DNA of 64,000 bases from Hemibagrus wyckioides (Eukaryota > Chordata > Actinopteri > Siluriformes > Bagridae), in assembly GCF_019097595.1 (NCBI RefSeq), contig NC_080717.1, forward strand, positions 10,973,336-11,037,335, written 5' to 3'. Shown here piece after piece: positions 51,681 through 63,079 of the stretch. The notes below the pieces were generated by a model. That model worked only from the letters and a program-made list of their open reading frames with translations, had not been told where the DNA came from and ran no database searches. The translations under genes and the position numbers were made by a program. The number at the start of each line of letters is the position of its first letter. Position 1 is the stretch's first letter.

Positions 51681-53905
51681 GATTTACAATTAAGAAAATA
51701 AAAAATCTTTGTTAACTGATGAAGCCATCTTTCAGTTTGTAGCAATATCCAATCCTCTTTATATGGCAAGTTATAAAACATCATACATGCACCATATATC
51801 ATTTGCAATACCAAAACCAAAAAGAACAAAGTGGAATAGTACAGAAAAAGGTCAGGGATGAAAGGGGAATAGGCCCATTTTTATGTTTATGAAATATTTA
51901 TATCTTGTATCTAATTCGTCTGATTCAAAAAGGGCTATGAATTACATAGAAATGTCCACGCTTGTAAAAAATTGAATTGTGCAGTCTGAGGTTCATCTCA
52001 ACTTATAATCAAACAGACAGACAGACAACCACCTCAATCCTAACCCTGTTTGCATTTCTTTCGCAAATTTCCTATAAAATAATAAAACAGTTCTTTTTAA
52101 TAAATGAATAGATAAGAGCTGTTTGACAATGTTGACTTATTCATGATTAGCATTCTAGCTTTCAGAAAGTGAAATGAACCCTAGCTGTGGTTGATGCACT
52201 AGAGGAGAGACATAACAGCCAAATGCACGAATCATATAAAAAATAAATGTGCTCCACAGCATGCCTCTTTGTTCTAGATGTGCAATTCTCCTCTAAATCA
52301 AAGTGTCTCTTTTATAAACATCATCTGAATTTGTGGTTTGAAATTACATTTACATACTGCATAGCTTGCTATCTTTTCTAATTACGGGTTTAAACTTAAG
52401 AACATTCAGTTTTAAGGCCTAAAAACGTATAGCTGGTTTACTGGTATATTTTAAGTTAAGTTAAGTTGAGTTACGTTTAATTCCTTTTCATTATCTTGAG
52501 GCTTAGTGTTATTCAGCAGTTTATTGTGATGCTTGTGTTCATCTCTCAGCTAGTGACAAACAAAGGCAATGGAAATATGTGTCAAAGTAAAAGGAAAATG
52601 AAGTATCTTACTGGCTGGTAAAGTTCTGTGGTCCTTGCACATGACTGGCTGTTTCTAGTTATTGAGTCTCAAACTGGACTGAATGGTTAAATCAGTAAGG
52701 AATGACTTTTTGTAGGGTGAAGCTTTGCCTGTGAGCCATGAAATCATCTGGGCAATCTTGAAATTGTTGCATGTCAAACCTTGCAAGTAGAAAAACAAGT
52801 ATTGTGAGAGAAAACCTTGACACTTGGTTGGGTCTTCATCATACTTAACAGCCTGAGTGATTACAGGCTGGTTTTATGAGATCAGTGTGTGTGTGTGTGT
52901 GTGTAGCTATTAGAGGTGGGACTAGCTGCTGAAGTAGACAATTTGTCCAAAGTGTAGTGGATAGTGACAATGGTGGCTGTTGTTTTTGTTCACCTTTAAC
53001 GCACCCCTGAAACCCTTGGCTCCTTCCTCTATAACTCTCCCTATTCATCTTGTAGATCCATCTGTTATAAAATCACACAGGTTGGAATACAGAAACAGGG
53101 CTGTGTGTATTGGGAGGATTAAGCAATAAAAAAATAATAAATGCATTGACTAGGTAAATACCAGACCAAAATCAGGTAGTCAAACATGGCAATAGGAAAA
53201 TGAAGCTCATAATCATAATCATTTTACATAAAATAAGATTGTAATTTTGCATCAACATCTTAGACAAAAATAGAGCAAATTTGAGAAAATTTTTGATTTG
53301 ATCAGGTGATAAGGAACATATACATAAAGGAAAAGAAAAGCACATGAACAAAAGCATATGGATTCAAAACTGCATGCAAACGGGGATGTTTGATTACATA
53401 TTTGCATTGTACCATTATGGTTGCTTTCCTCTCAGTACAAGTCTAAAAAATTTGCAATGAGCAAGAACATTTAGGGTTTTCTTGACTTTGTTTCCCTTGT
53501 TACGGTCTGAATATATGTAAGCTATAAACTAAAACTTATTAACAATAAATGCTTGCTTATTATTAATGATATATAATTTGCTATTTGTTATTGATATTTA
53601 TCCTTAAATGAGTCAACATAACGTCCACTTCGGTCTTTTAGACTATACCCTGATCATTTAAATTGTGCCTTAAGCTGTCTGTGCACACATACTTTGCCCA
53701 TAACTCGTGATTAACATGTACACTTGAGTGTGGGGAAATGAGCTTGTGTACCCTCTGGATCCTGTCAGTCACAGTAACATTTGTCAATCATGGTTGTTTG
53801 CTATTTCTATGACAGAACTATTAATACATCCAATTAATGCTAGTCTACATATAAATCTAGCCTTAATGTGTTTATTTTAGCAAAAGAAAACAAAGAACTA
53901 CACAC
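51681..53905. other. Unassigned DNA
   Basis: It contains (GT)n at 52886-52905 and a short (TTAAG)n run near 52452-52472. No gene or transposon was recognised. Confidence 0.4.
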
Positions 53906-54379
53906 AAGTTACATATTTAACCTGAGAAGGGAACGAGACGCTGCGTCATAGCTGATTCTATGGGAATGCTTCATTGAAGTTGTGTCTGAAGCTCTGTGTG
54001 CACACACGCCAATTTATTGGCTCGGATATGACATAATGAAGAAAATACATGCCAACAAGTCCATATAAGGGCATCTGCTTCATATTACTCCAGCTTCTAC
54101 TTGTCTGGAGAAAGTGCTAGTGGATTCCCAAGGTGGGGCATGATGCAATATCTCATTCTTTTCTCAGGGAACTGGATTTCATACGTGACCTGGTGTACTT
54201 CCCTTTCACGGCTGACACTATAGGAACATCAATACCCACACCACCACATGCCGGGCAATGTCTGTCTTAGAGGCCTTGAGAGAGCACAAGTGAAGCGAAA
54301 AAAGAACATTAATTTGCCCTGAAGGACCTGGGATCCTGAAGTGGGGGGGTTCTAGGTCCAGGTTATAGAGTGCTGAGAG

Positions 54380-54860
54380 GAAAAGCTTGCCGCAGCACAA
54401 ATTTCTTGTAGGGGAACGCCCCTGGCCAGGGCACAGGACAAGGTAATGTCCCTAGTGGTGTAAGCTCTGACACCTAGAGGCGAAGGCCTGGGTAATGGCC
54501 TCTACTATGCAGTGCACCAGGCACTGCTTGGAGACCAGGTTGCCTTTGTTCCAGCTCCCAAAGCAGACAAACAAGGAGGAGGTTTTATGCCAAAAGCTTG
54601 AGAGGTTCAAAGGGAACTTCAAGCAGCCGCTCCAGGTTCACAAAGAGGTCCCAGGAAGGGAAGGCATGGTCTGAAGGTTGGGCTTAGCCACCTGGCACAG
54701 CTCTGATCACACCAGAAATGACAAAGCCTCCAGATTGCTGGTGGAGGGAGCTGTAGCATTCAACAGAGAGAGGCCTGCATCTAAGAACTGGTCCCCCTTA
54801 GGGGCCAGACCCAGAGCTTCCACATCTCGGGGTGGGGATGTATGCTTGTCCCCTGCACCT
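54380..54860 (-). pseudogene. DIRS tyrosine recombinase remnant
   Basis: The minus strand at about 54470-54375 reads VRAYTTRDITLSCALARG, then VPLQEICAAASF. This is the HxxR box region of the YR, with His changed to Tyr and Arg kept. The stretch 54600-54670 matches the central YR part in antisense. The frame is not continuous. Enzyme role in the family: joining circular element DNA to the host chromosome through a tyrosine nucleophile; the tyrosine region lies left of 54380 and is degraded. Confidence 0.6.
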
Positions 54861-55371
54861 AAGAGAGGAAATCTTTCCTGATAGGACTCTCCCAAGGAGT
54901 GCCATCTAGGAGGAAGTCTAGGTCCACAAACCAAACTCGAGTGGGCCAACAAGAAGCCACTAGAATAAGGTGGGCTCGATCGTGGCGCACTATGGCTAGG
55001 ACTTCTAAGAGAAGAGCTACCAGGGTAAAGGTGTACAGGTGGAGCTCAGCCATGTCTGTACCAGAGCATTCAGGCCCAGATTGGCTGGGTGAGAAAGGGA
55101 AAACCATATCGGACAGTGAGTCAACTCTTTGGAGTTGAGCAGATTCACTTCCTCCTGGCCAAAAATTGGCTCCATCACGTCTTACATGCCCTCTTAGCAA
55201 AAGAAACCTGGTCTCTGTCCAGATCAGAATCTGCTGCACCAACCTGAACAGAGGGTGTAAATGCAAACCACCCTGATGATTAATATAGGAAACTACCTGA
55301 GTGCTGTCTGTGCACCCTAACACATAGTATTCCCTGAGGTGTGGGAGAAAGTGTTTTGATGCTAGAAACAT
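54859..55371 (-). pseudogene. DIRS RNase H domain, 170 codons open
   Basis: The product reads HFLPHLREYYVLGCTDST, QVVSYINHQGGLHLHPLF, LVQQILIWTETRFLLLRG, then LILVASCWPTRVWFVDLDFL and DGTPWESPIRKDFLS. In fish DIRS proteins the first part is the RNase H domain around the TDN(S)xxVVSYINHQGG motif, and the last part leads into the tyrosine recombinase. The TD motif is present. The middle (residues 60-90) departs from the family, indicating a local frameshift or divergence. The frame has stayed open, but neighbours are broken. Confidence 0.75.
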
Positions 55372-55389
55372 GAAACATCTCCAGGCAAT

Positions 55390-55827
55390 TTATGTGCCAT
55401 GAGACATAAGGGCCCTTCCAGAGCGGGGTGGCCATCCAAGACCGCTCTCAAGACAGAAATTGAGGCATCCATCAAAAGAGTCTTGTGATAATGACATGTC
55501 CCTAGAGCAGGACCAAAGGTCAGGAACCAAGGTCTTTTGCACATATGAAGGGTACAAAGCCTGTGTAACCCTTATAACCCTGAGGGGATGTCTGCCAGGA
55601 TCAAAGCCTGCACCCCTGAGCCAGAGATGGAATGGCCTCAAGTGAAGCAGACCCAGTGGGATAACAGTGGCTGCTGCCGCCATGAGGCTGAGCCCACTCT
55701 GTGTTTCGGCCACAGAGAGACTTTGGTCTAGCTGAATAGCTTCCAATGCTGACAGGATGGAAGCCACCTGAGCAGCAGACAGACATGCCAAAATTGTACA
55801 CAGCTCCCCCATCTTTCTTGGGAACAA
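55390..55827 (-). pseudogene. DIRS RT thumb / connection remnant, 145 codons open
   Basis: Residues 12-75 (LACLSAAQVASILSALEAIQ to MAAAATVIPLGLLHLRPFHL) match the segment between RT palm and RNase H in fish DIRS elements, where the family has LLGLLAAAASVIPLGLLHMRPFQ. Residues 95-130 (YVQKTLVPDLWS to LSQDSFDGCLN) correspond to the start of RNase H, where a TDAS motif is expected but degraded. It is 20 bp upstream, on the minus strand, of the next RNase H frame, with a frame change between them. Confidence 0.7.
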
Positions 55828-56330
55828 GAAAATACTTGCTGTAAAAGTCTAAGTCTCAATCTGGGAGCTGAACATTTTCTATGGCCCTCTGAAAAAGGTG
55901 TCTCCCTGGTGCCCTGAAAAAACAAGCTGGCAGGTGTTGACCCAGGGGACAGAACTGTGCAAGAAAAGGGAGTGGGGACAGGCCCTAGTGACCCCTGAAA
56001 CACCAGAGGTCTTCAGGCAGGAGGTAGGAGAAACTGCCCTAGGGAGGACGCTCCTAGGAACCCTTTCCCTTGGTCATCAAGATTGGCAGTCCCAAGGTCC
56101 CCTCTTGCCTGACAGGCCTGGGCTTGGGCACACTGACCGGACCCCCTAACTTTGACAGGGCCCTCAGGCCGCAAAACTAGCTATTCTTTTTACTCTGAGA
56201 AAGCTGGGGGGTGGGGTGCAGCTGGTGCTTCACCTCCTGGTGCCTGACGACAACACTACTAACTGCATCACCGAACAGGCCCTTAGGTGAGATAGGGATG
56301 TCCAGGAGAAAGGACTTATCATTTCAGTGG

Positions 56331-58785
56331 ATCTAACTGCAGATTTTTTTGATTGATTCTGAATAAGAGATTACACTATGTTTACAACACAGTAAGGCCT
56401 ATATGTAATCCTGCTCAGAACAAAGCATGACTGTCTATGCTTTGGACACTGGGATCATTTTTACCATTACCTGGGGTACATGCATAAAAGCCTGTGCACA
56501 TTTCACTGTGGGAGAATATAGAGGAATAATTTATAGTGGTGCAACTAGAATTTAATCTTCACTGCAAGCTGAATTCCAGCCGAGGCCATTAGAAAGAACG
56601 AGCATGAGTTGGACTTCTTTCTTTAACGGTTGCTGATTAAGGCACTAGGAGAAAAAATAAGGGCCTGGTTCAAGGATGAAGGAATTAATGAGCTGCTTTA
56701 CAAGGTCCTGGCCTGGGTGATGCAAGTTATGCCATGAAAATGGGCCATGAAAATCAGCATTCTAAACACAAGAAGAAAGTTCAGCATCTGTTCCACTCCC
56801 AAGCCTGGGGAAGAACAAGAAAGACATTATAAGGGGGGAAAAAAGCTGTCAGCTTAGAGCAAAGGCTGACTATGACAGTGAGCTGGCCACAGACGGGAAG
56901 ATAATGGCTTAGTCAGGACAACTATAGATGACTCTGTCCATCCTTTCCTCCAGAGCCTATGCCCATCAGAGACTAAATAAAGAAAAATTCTATATCCATG
57001 TCACTTCTGCTGATGAGAACAAGGTTGGACAAAACAGTATGTGGCACTAAAATACCTTCTGGGAGAAAGACCTGAGCTATTAAATACAAAAAAAGCACAG
57101 AACAGAACAGACCAAAGGAGAATAATGTAACACAGAAACAAGAATAAAAGAAATGTCAGCATGTCTAATAACATCAAAAGCAAGACTTGAAAACCTGCTT
57201 TAGAATGTTGATGTTGATTTTGATAAAAATAAATAAATAAAAAGAATAAAAAGTATATTATAAAAGAATTCTTTGATCACAAGCTGATGAGCTCAGCAGT
57301 CTTAGAATACATAATTTGAGGTGCTCACCAGTAGTCGAATAATGCCATTGCAGTTATAGAGAGCAGATTATAAATGTATGCAAATGTCAGAAGTTTTTAT
57401 TAAAACCTCAGAGTCTCATCACTGCCCCAACCCTCATCTAAAAGCCACCAATATGAGGATTTCACAAAACCCAAGGAGGCACAATGTGAACAAAACATGG
57501 TAATGGACTGAAAATATATCCTAATTACATAAAAATTAGTTTGAAGCATGTTCCTGTTTATCTGACCCCATTTCCTTTATGAGCCCAGATCTCACTGATG
57601 GATGATGCAAAACTTGGTAATTTATTAAAGGTCGCTCATTAGATCATGTTATCTGCCATTGAGCACACATTGCTCATTCTGTTACAGAATTTAGACAAGA
57701 TTTTATTGTGATCATCTCATAAAGTCTGATAAGTAATAATGATATTGTAGAGTACAATATTGGCTTAAATGTGCTGATTATGTGTTTTGATTCTCTAATT
57801 TATTAAAAATCTTAATAGACTTATAGGTAAGGATATTAGAGATTATAATATATAAATACAATAATTTACAAATTACTTACAAATAATTTATAAATATTAA
57901 ATAGAAATTTTATTATAGCTTTATTATCAAATAATTATAATATTTCATATTTGAATTTATTTGAATAATTATTTGTCTGTAATTTTATATTGCCATAGGC
58001 AAAATGAAAGTTATCTGAATGTTACCTGAGTTACACTGTAAGCATGAAATGCATTAAAAATTGAAGGTGAAAATTGTTTTTTATTCAAATGTGTTCATTC
58101 AGATTTGTTCCTGATATATTGGAAGACTAGCAACAGAAGACTGGTTGAAGTTAGTGTTGTCTATAGTTTTAAACATTAAAGACAGCATCACATCATGATA
58201 AAAAGGGCTATATCATTTTTTTTTCTTTGCTTGGTAGGTCTACAATCAGCATTGGAACAGAGATTGGAGAGATTAGTGGCCAGAAGCACAAACAAGTCAT
58301 TAGCAGCGTTCCTTGCAGTCAACAAGAAACACTTGGCTCAGACAAATGTGCCTAGAATGCACATGTGTGCCCTAGCTCTACCAGATGGTAGTATTTCAAA
58401 ACATCCACCTCTGGTAGGGATTACTGACTGCAGGCAAAAAAGTCATAGCCATTTCATATAGAATACATTGTTGTTTCTCACTGTGGTGCAGCAGTTCTTT
58501 GAATGTGAAAGCGCCTAGTGCAGTTAAGGAGGAGAGTTAAGGAAGTTTTCTTTTTTTTCAGTTTATCTTCCTCTAAATGAATTTTGCATATTATTTGGAC
58601 TTCTCTAAATCCTCGTTCATGTGAATGTAAGTATGAACATTTTTGACAAGGTAGATTGCAATGCTGAGTAGAAGAATAACCTGCCTGTTTTCATTGTTCA
58701 CGTTAAATACCTTCATTATGTAGCTTCAGCTTGACATGACACCTCCTTGTCAGCAGACAGCGCACTCCTCTGAGCACTAAATGTC
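56331..58785. other. Unassigned DNA; weak exon-like stretch at 58233-58411
   Basis: No gene was firmly recognised. At 58211-58232 a pyrimidine-rich run ends in 'cttggtag', followed by an open frame (within 58195-58461) rich in Leu, Ala and Arg that reads SALEQRLERLVARSTNKSLA. A 'ctggtaggg' at 58409-58417 could be a splice donor. I do not recognise the protein. Confidence 0.25.
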
Positions 58786-58787
58786 AC

Positions 58788-59055
58788 TTCCTGCATCACT
58801 TCCTATCTATAAACTATGTGATAATAAATTTTACATATACTTTATGAGGTTTTGCTCATAGATTCTGTGTTAAGTTCTGAGTCCAGCCTACCTGCCTTCC
58901 TTTTTTGTCCTTTGCTAAGAGTTCTGACTGCACTGGATTTATGATTGGCCTTTACTCTTTTGCCGATTACCAGGCTTTAACCCCCTGCCTACTGATCAAT
59001 ATTGCCTCTTTCTTATTTTTATTAAAACTACAGTGCATGCAGCACATGATACCAT
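58788..59055 (+). mobile_element. Possible LTR remnant
   Basis: 'tgtcacttcctgcatcactt' starts it, and further on 'gattaccaggctttaacccc' and 'tttattaaaactacagtgca' resemble the R/U5 part of fish gypsy LTRs. No matched ends or target duplication were found. Confidence 0.3.
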
Positions 59056-59589
59056 CTCCTGGATATTCGGTGTTATACCAGGTTATAGAAGCTCAGAGTT
59101 GAATTTATTATTCTTACTGGTTGTCCAATTTATGTGTTTAATTAGCACCCTTTTGTTGACATTCAGCTTCAAATGAGTTTTTTCTTCTTCTCTGAGATGG
59201 CAGCAATGACAACCATTTGCTGCTCTTGTGCCCTACATAGAATGTCATGGAAACTGCATCAGTATTTAATTAATTCAGTGTAATTTCACTCCAGACTCTC
59301 TGGATATTTAGTAGCTGACCATTTAAAAGTAAGATAAGATGTCTGAAAAATAATTTCAATTGCATGCAGCTAAACCTTTGCACACTGTATGTTTGAACAT
59401 GTAAAGCAAGTCACTCACATTAATTGCCTTTTATTATTACTTATTATTACTTTCTAACTGCATTTTTTAAACTTATTTGCATTCTTGACCACCATTCATT
59501 TTTTTTTAATTCTCATTAATAGAGTATGCATTTATGAGCCACACAATATTCGTATAGGCATGTAGTTACAAACACAATGGGAACCAATA
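59056..59589. other. Unassigned DNA
   Basis: No gene or repeat family was recognised. Confidence 0.4.
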
Positions 59590-59591
59590 TA

Positions 59592-60789
59592 CACTATATT
59601 GCCAAAAGTATTCGCTCACCTGCCTTGACTCGCATATGAACTTAAGTGACATCCCATTCCTAATCCATAGGGTTCAATATGACGTCGGTCCACCCTTTGC
59701 AGCTATAACAGCTTCAACTCTTCTGGGAAGGCTGTCCACAAGGTTTAGGAGTGTGTTTATGGGAATTTTTGACCATTCTTCCAGAAGCGCATTTGTCAGG
59801 TCACACACTGATGTTGGACGAGAAGGCCTGGCTCTCAGTCTCCGCTCTAATTCATCCCAAAGGTGTTCTATCGGGTTGAGGTCAGGACTCTGTGCAGGCC
59901 AGTCAAGTTCATCCACACCAGACTCTGTCATCCATGTCTTTATGGACCTTGCTTTGTGCACTGGTGCACAGTCATGTTGGAAGAGGAAGGGGCCAGCTCC
60001 AAACTGTTCCCACAAAGTTGGGAGCATGGAATTGTCCAAAATGTCTTGGTATGCTGAAGCATTCAGAGTTCCTTTCACTGGAACTAAGGGGCCAAGCCCA
60101 GCTCCTGAAAAACAACCCCACACCATAATCCCCCCTCCACCAAACTTTACACTTGGCACAATGCAGTCAGACAAGTACCGTTCTCCTGGCAACCGCCAAA
60201 CCCAGAGAAGCGCGATTCGTCACTCCAGAGAACGCATCTCCACTGCTCTAGAGTCCAGTGGCGGCGTGCTTTACACCACTGCATCCGACGCTTTGCATTG
60301 CACTTGGTGATGTATGACTTGGATGCAGCTGCTCGGCCATGGAAACCCATTCCATGAAGCTCTCTGCGCACTGTTCTCGAGCTAATCTGAAGGCCACATG
60401 AAGTTTGGAGGTCTGTAGCGATTGACTCTGCAGAAAGTTGGCGACCTCTTCGCACTATGCGCTTCAGCATCCGCTGACCCCGCTGTCAGTTTACGTGGCC
60501 TACCACTTCGTGGCTGAGTTGCTGTCGTTCCCAAACACTTCCACATTCTTATAATACAGCTGACAGTTGACTGTGGAATATTTAGGAGCGAGGAAATTTC
60601 ACGACTGGATTTGTTGCACAGGTGGCATCCTATCACAGTTCCACGCTGTTGTTTGTAAAACGCAAATGTTTGTAAAAACAGTCTGCATGCCTAGGTGCTT
60701 GATTTTATACACCTGTGGCCATGGAAGTGATTGGAACACCTGATTCTGATTATTTGGATGGGTGAGCGAATACTTTTGGCAATATAGTG
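59592..60789 (-). mobile_element. Nearly full-length Tc1-like transposon, 1198 bp
   Basis: The ends 'cactatattgccaaaagtat' and its reverse complement form a perfect TIR of about 29 bp, flanked by TA at 59590-59591 and 60790-60791. The length and the single transposase gene are those of a complete Tc1-type element. Only two lesions separate the coding region from an open frame. Older relatives of the same family are at 17467-17880. Confidence 0.92.
59674..60640 (-). pseudogene. Tc1-like transposase pseudogene with two lesions
   Basis: Three overlapping minus-strand frames together cover the gene. 60636-60480 holds the first helix-turn-helix (SSREISSLLNIPQSTVSCII) and the GRPRKLT hook. 60470-60195 holds the second helix region (SAESIATDLQTSCGLQISSR) and [12 protein letters not shown] with the first catalytic Asp. 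60192-59674 holds [29 protein letters not shown] with the second Asp, and [11 protein letters not shown] with the Glu 34 residues later, ending GGPTSY. The lesions are a short indel near 60473 and a deletion of roughly 25 bp near 60200. The product binds TIRs and cuts and pastes at TA in active relatives. Confidence 0.9.
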
Positions 60790-60791
60790 TA

Positions 60792-61785
60792 TATACCCAG
60801 AATGCCTACTGGGTAAGTGTGTCCTCAAACTGCATATACTGAAACAATATTTACAGATCACAATGTTATTTTTATTTTTTATTTTATTTTTATTTTTTTG
60901 CCTGTTTAGATACTGGCATTTATAATTTAATTCAATGTTAGGTAGCTTTCATAGGTAGCCATGCTGTAAAAGCTAAAAGGAAAAAAATAATGCTGGCCCA
61001 GTGTAATGAATACCTTTTTTCTTTAAAGATATTTCTTTATTTATAGACCTTTTATTTTATTTTATTCAGTGTAATAGATGTCTAGACAGGCAGTGCGTAA
61101 ACATGTGCAGGGAGAGTGAGAGCAAAAACAAGGAAAAATGTTGAAAAGGTAGTATTTTATTTACTGTCACTTACAAATAAAAAGAAAAACACTTATCTTA
61201 ATAGTGAGTCCTGAAAATTTGTACACAGTTGGAGTTAGGACCATTTGTTTAAGCAAAGTTGGAGGTATTTGGTATCTCAAGCAACACCAGAGCTTATGAA
61301 ATGATAGTTAGGCTTGAAAAAAAGGTAGAGCTTCTTTCAAATACAGTACAGTCCGTGAAAGAACCTATAAATACAGTTCACTACCATTTTATCTGTTATA
61401 CTCACAACACAGAGGTTCATGCCTGACTGAATTTTCAGGAGTGCTTTTGAAACTGAATTCTTTATGAAATGAGGCTAGTGGAACTCACCATTTATTTGGG
61501 GGTGACTGTTAAGTGAATTTGTTACCAAGCATACAGGCACTAATAGAGCTCTCTGCCCATAACAAGAGACTTTTTACATGTTTAATGCATGAACATGCAG
61601 AGTTATGAAATGATTATAAGTATCAGCTGTCTGAAGTGTGACCCAAATTCTGTAAGGTATTACTATAATGGAATTCCGTGCATTGTGGGAATGAATGTGA
61701 TCATCAAAACTGACATTTTTATCAGAAATGGCACACAGATGGGTAGATATAGCGAAACCACACTTAAAGCCGGTATATGATTGCT
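60792..61785. other. Unassigned AT-rich DNA
   Basis: No gene or repeat family was recognised. The frame at 61589-61780 has no family features. Confidence 0.4.
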
Positions 61786-61888
61786 GGCAAGAGTATGTCT
61801 GGCAGACATCTCAGCATCTCATCGGCTGAAACTAAATCCCATCAAGACTGAGCTGCTGTATATCCCAGGAGATGCATTCACATCATGA
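61786..61888 (+). mobile_element. L2-like RT fragment
   Basis: The plus strand encodes ADIS, then HRLKLNPIKTELLYIPGDAF, matching the segment shortly after the RT catalytic box of fish L2/Maui LINEs (HLKLNPSKTELLFIPGD). Only about 100 bp are preserved. It ends next to the tail of a minus-strand LINE. Confidence 0.65.
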
Positions 61889-62260
61889 TCTTCAAGCAGA
61901 TCAAGTAGGCTTTATTGTCACAGACAGCTATAATGTTGTGAACAAATGGTAGTTCCCCCAGAATCATGGTGCTGCACTTAACATGAAACGAAACAAAGAG
62001 AAGTTTTGAAATACAAGGATGACAGTGCCGAGTTAATAAATACAATAAATATAGGCAATAGACCTTACAATAAGCTATAAAAACAGCATAGCTAACAAAC
62101 TACAGTAAACACTGAACACTATAGAACCCAAATCTCTTTTGCACAGTAGTATTCTCAATCGTGCAAACTCTGTTTAGTGTACAAGCAGCTGTATGTATAT
62201 GTAAAGTGACTTGTGCACAGGATTGTTTAATAAAATTTTTCTGATTGACTGAATGCAGTG

Positions 62261-62887
62261 TGTCACAGTGCGTAACGTTACAGCTCCTGTTACTTCGCGG
62301 CCATCAAAAATGGCCGCCAGTGATTCAAATTCCCTGCAGCCACCAGCACACCCATGCAAATTCCCTGCAGCACACCAGCACATGAAAGCATTTCAATCAC
62401 TGGAGTTTTTTCACACCCTCCTGTTCACTCACCTTATATAAGTTCTGTGTCTTCTTTTGCTTATGGAGAGGTATATGCTTTGTGTTTTCTGCCCTGGTGT
62501 TACTAAGCCAGTGGTATCACGGTTATTTCCTGGTTTTTGATCTTCCTGTTCCTTTTAGTTTTCTGATTTAGTTTTGCCTTTGATTGCCCAGTTTGCTCCT
62601 GGACTGTCTTGACTACATTTTGGATTATGATTTGGACATTTTTATGTATGTTTGTGTTTCCTCTTTGTTTTATGTTCTGTTACTTTTGAATGTTCCATTG
62701 CTTTCGCCTTTTCCCAATTTTCTGATGGTTTTGTGTCTTTTGCCTTTTTGACTTACTGTGTCTGTTTATATTCATGTTAGCCACATCTATATTTGTTATC
62801 TGTTCTTTTTGCCAATTCCCTGTCACTTGTTTGTGTCATAAAATTTTCTTACATTTCAATCAAATCCTGAGTGTTCGAGTCGTGACA
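62261..62887 (+). mobile_element. Solo LTR, 627 bp
   Basis: The ends TGTCAC and GTGACA form a 6-bp inverted pair. Flanking pentamers are 'cagtg' (62256-62260) and 'cagta' (62888-62892), a target duplication with one mismatch. A TATA box 'tatataag' lies at 62435-62442. The second half is T-rich, as in fish gypsy LTRs, with a possible poly(A) signal 'cataaaa' near 62837. Within U3 a hairpin with arms 'gcggccat' and 'atggccgc' lies at about 62297-62318. It differs in sequence from the LTR at 41130, so it represents another family. Confidence 0.75.
62435..62442 (+). promoter_or_regulatory. TATA box of the second solo LTR
   Basis: 'tatataag' at about 175 bp inside the LTR. Confidence 0.55.
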
Positions 62888-63079
62888 CAGTACTATTTAT
62901 TCTAAGTAGAAGCAGAGTGGAGTGATATCTAATGAATTAAAGTGAGGTGGAAATCAGACCAATCTGTTGAAGAGTCTGGCCTGTGGGATATAACTGGTAG
63001 ACTTGGCCAAGATGCTCTGTAGCCTTCTTCCAGATTGAAGAAGTGTAAACAGTCTATGAGAGGGGTGCTGCAGGCCTTC

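Larger units (their letters stand above)
53908..56330 (-). mobile_element. DIRS-like retrotransposon, largest fragment
   Basis: At the left, a leader opens with 'cctgagaagggaacgagacg'. About 230 bp later it carries the inverted counterpart 'ctcagggaactgga' (54164-54177). To the right, on the minus strand, come a tyrosine recombinase (about 54200-54860), RNase H (54859-55371) and the RT-RNase H connection (55390-55827). A gag-like end near 56270-56290 has 'cgaacaggcccttaggt', which I recognise in antisense from fish DIRS gag regions. The RT palm with its YxDD box is missing between about 55830 and 56150. Gene order (gag, RT, RNase H, YR when read on the minus strand) is that of DIRS elements. 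Confidence 0.75.
61892..63079 (-). mobile_element. LINE 3' part, minus strand, split by a solo LTR
   Basis: The left end 'aggctttattgtcacagaca' is the reverse complement of a LINE 3' terminus, and 'agttcccccagaatcatggt' (61951-61970) is the antisense of the 3' UTR motif seen at 12181. After the LTR (62261-62887), 62945-63075 resembles in antisense the C-terminal coding part or 3' UTR of the same type of LINE ('gttgaagagtctggcctgtg'). The minisatellite starts directly at its right. Confidence 0.55.

Noticed and set aside
59636..60310. 224-codon plus-strand frame, the longest in the window
   Set aside because: It is the antisense shadow of the Tc1 transposase, whose minus-strand frames carry the DDE motifs.
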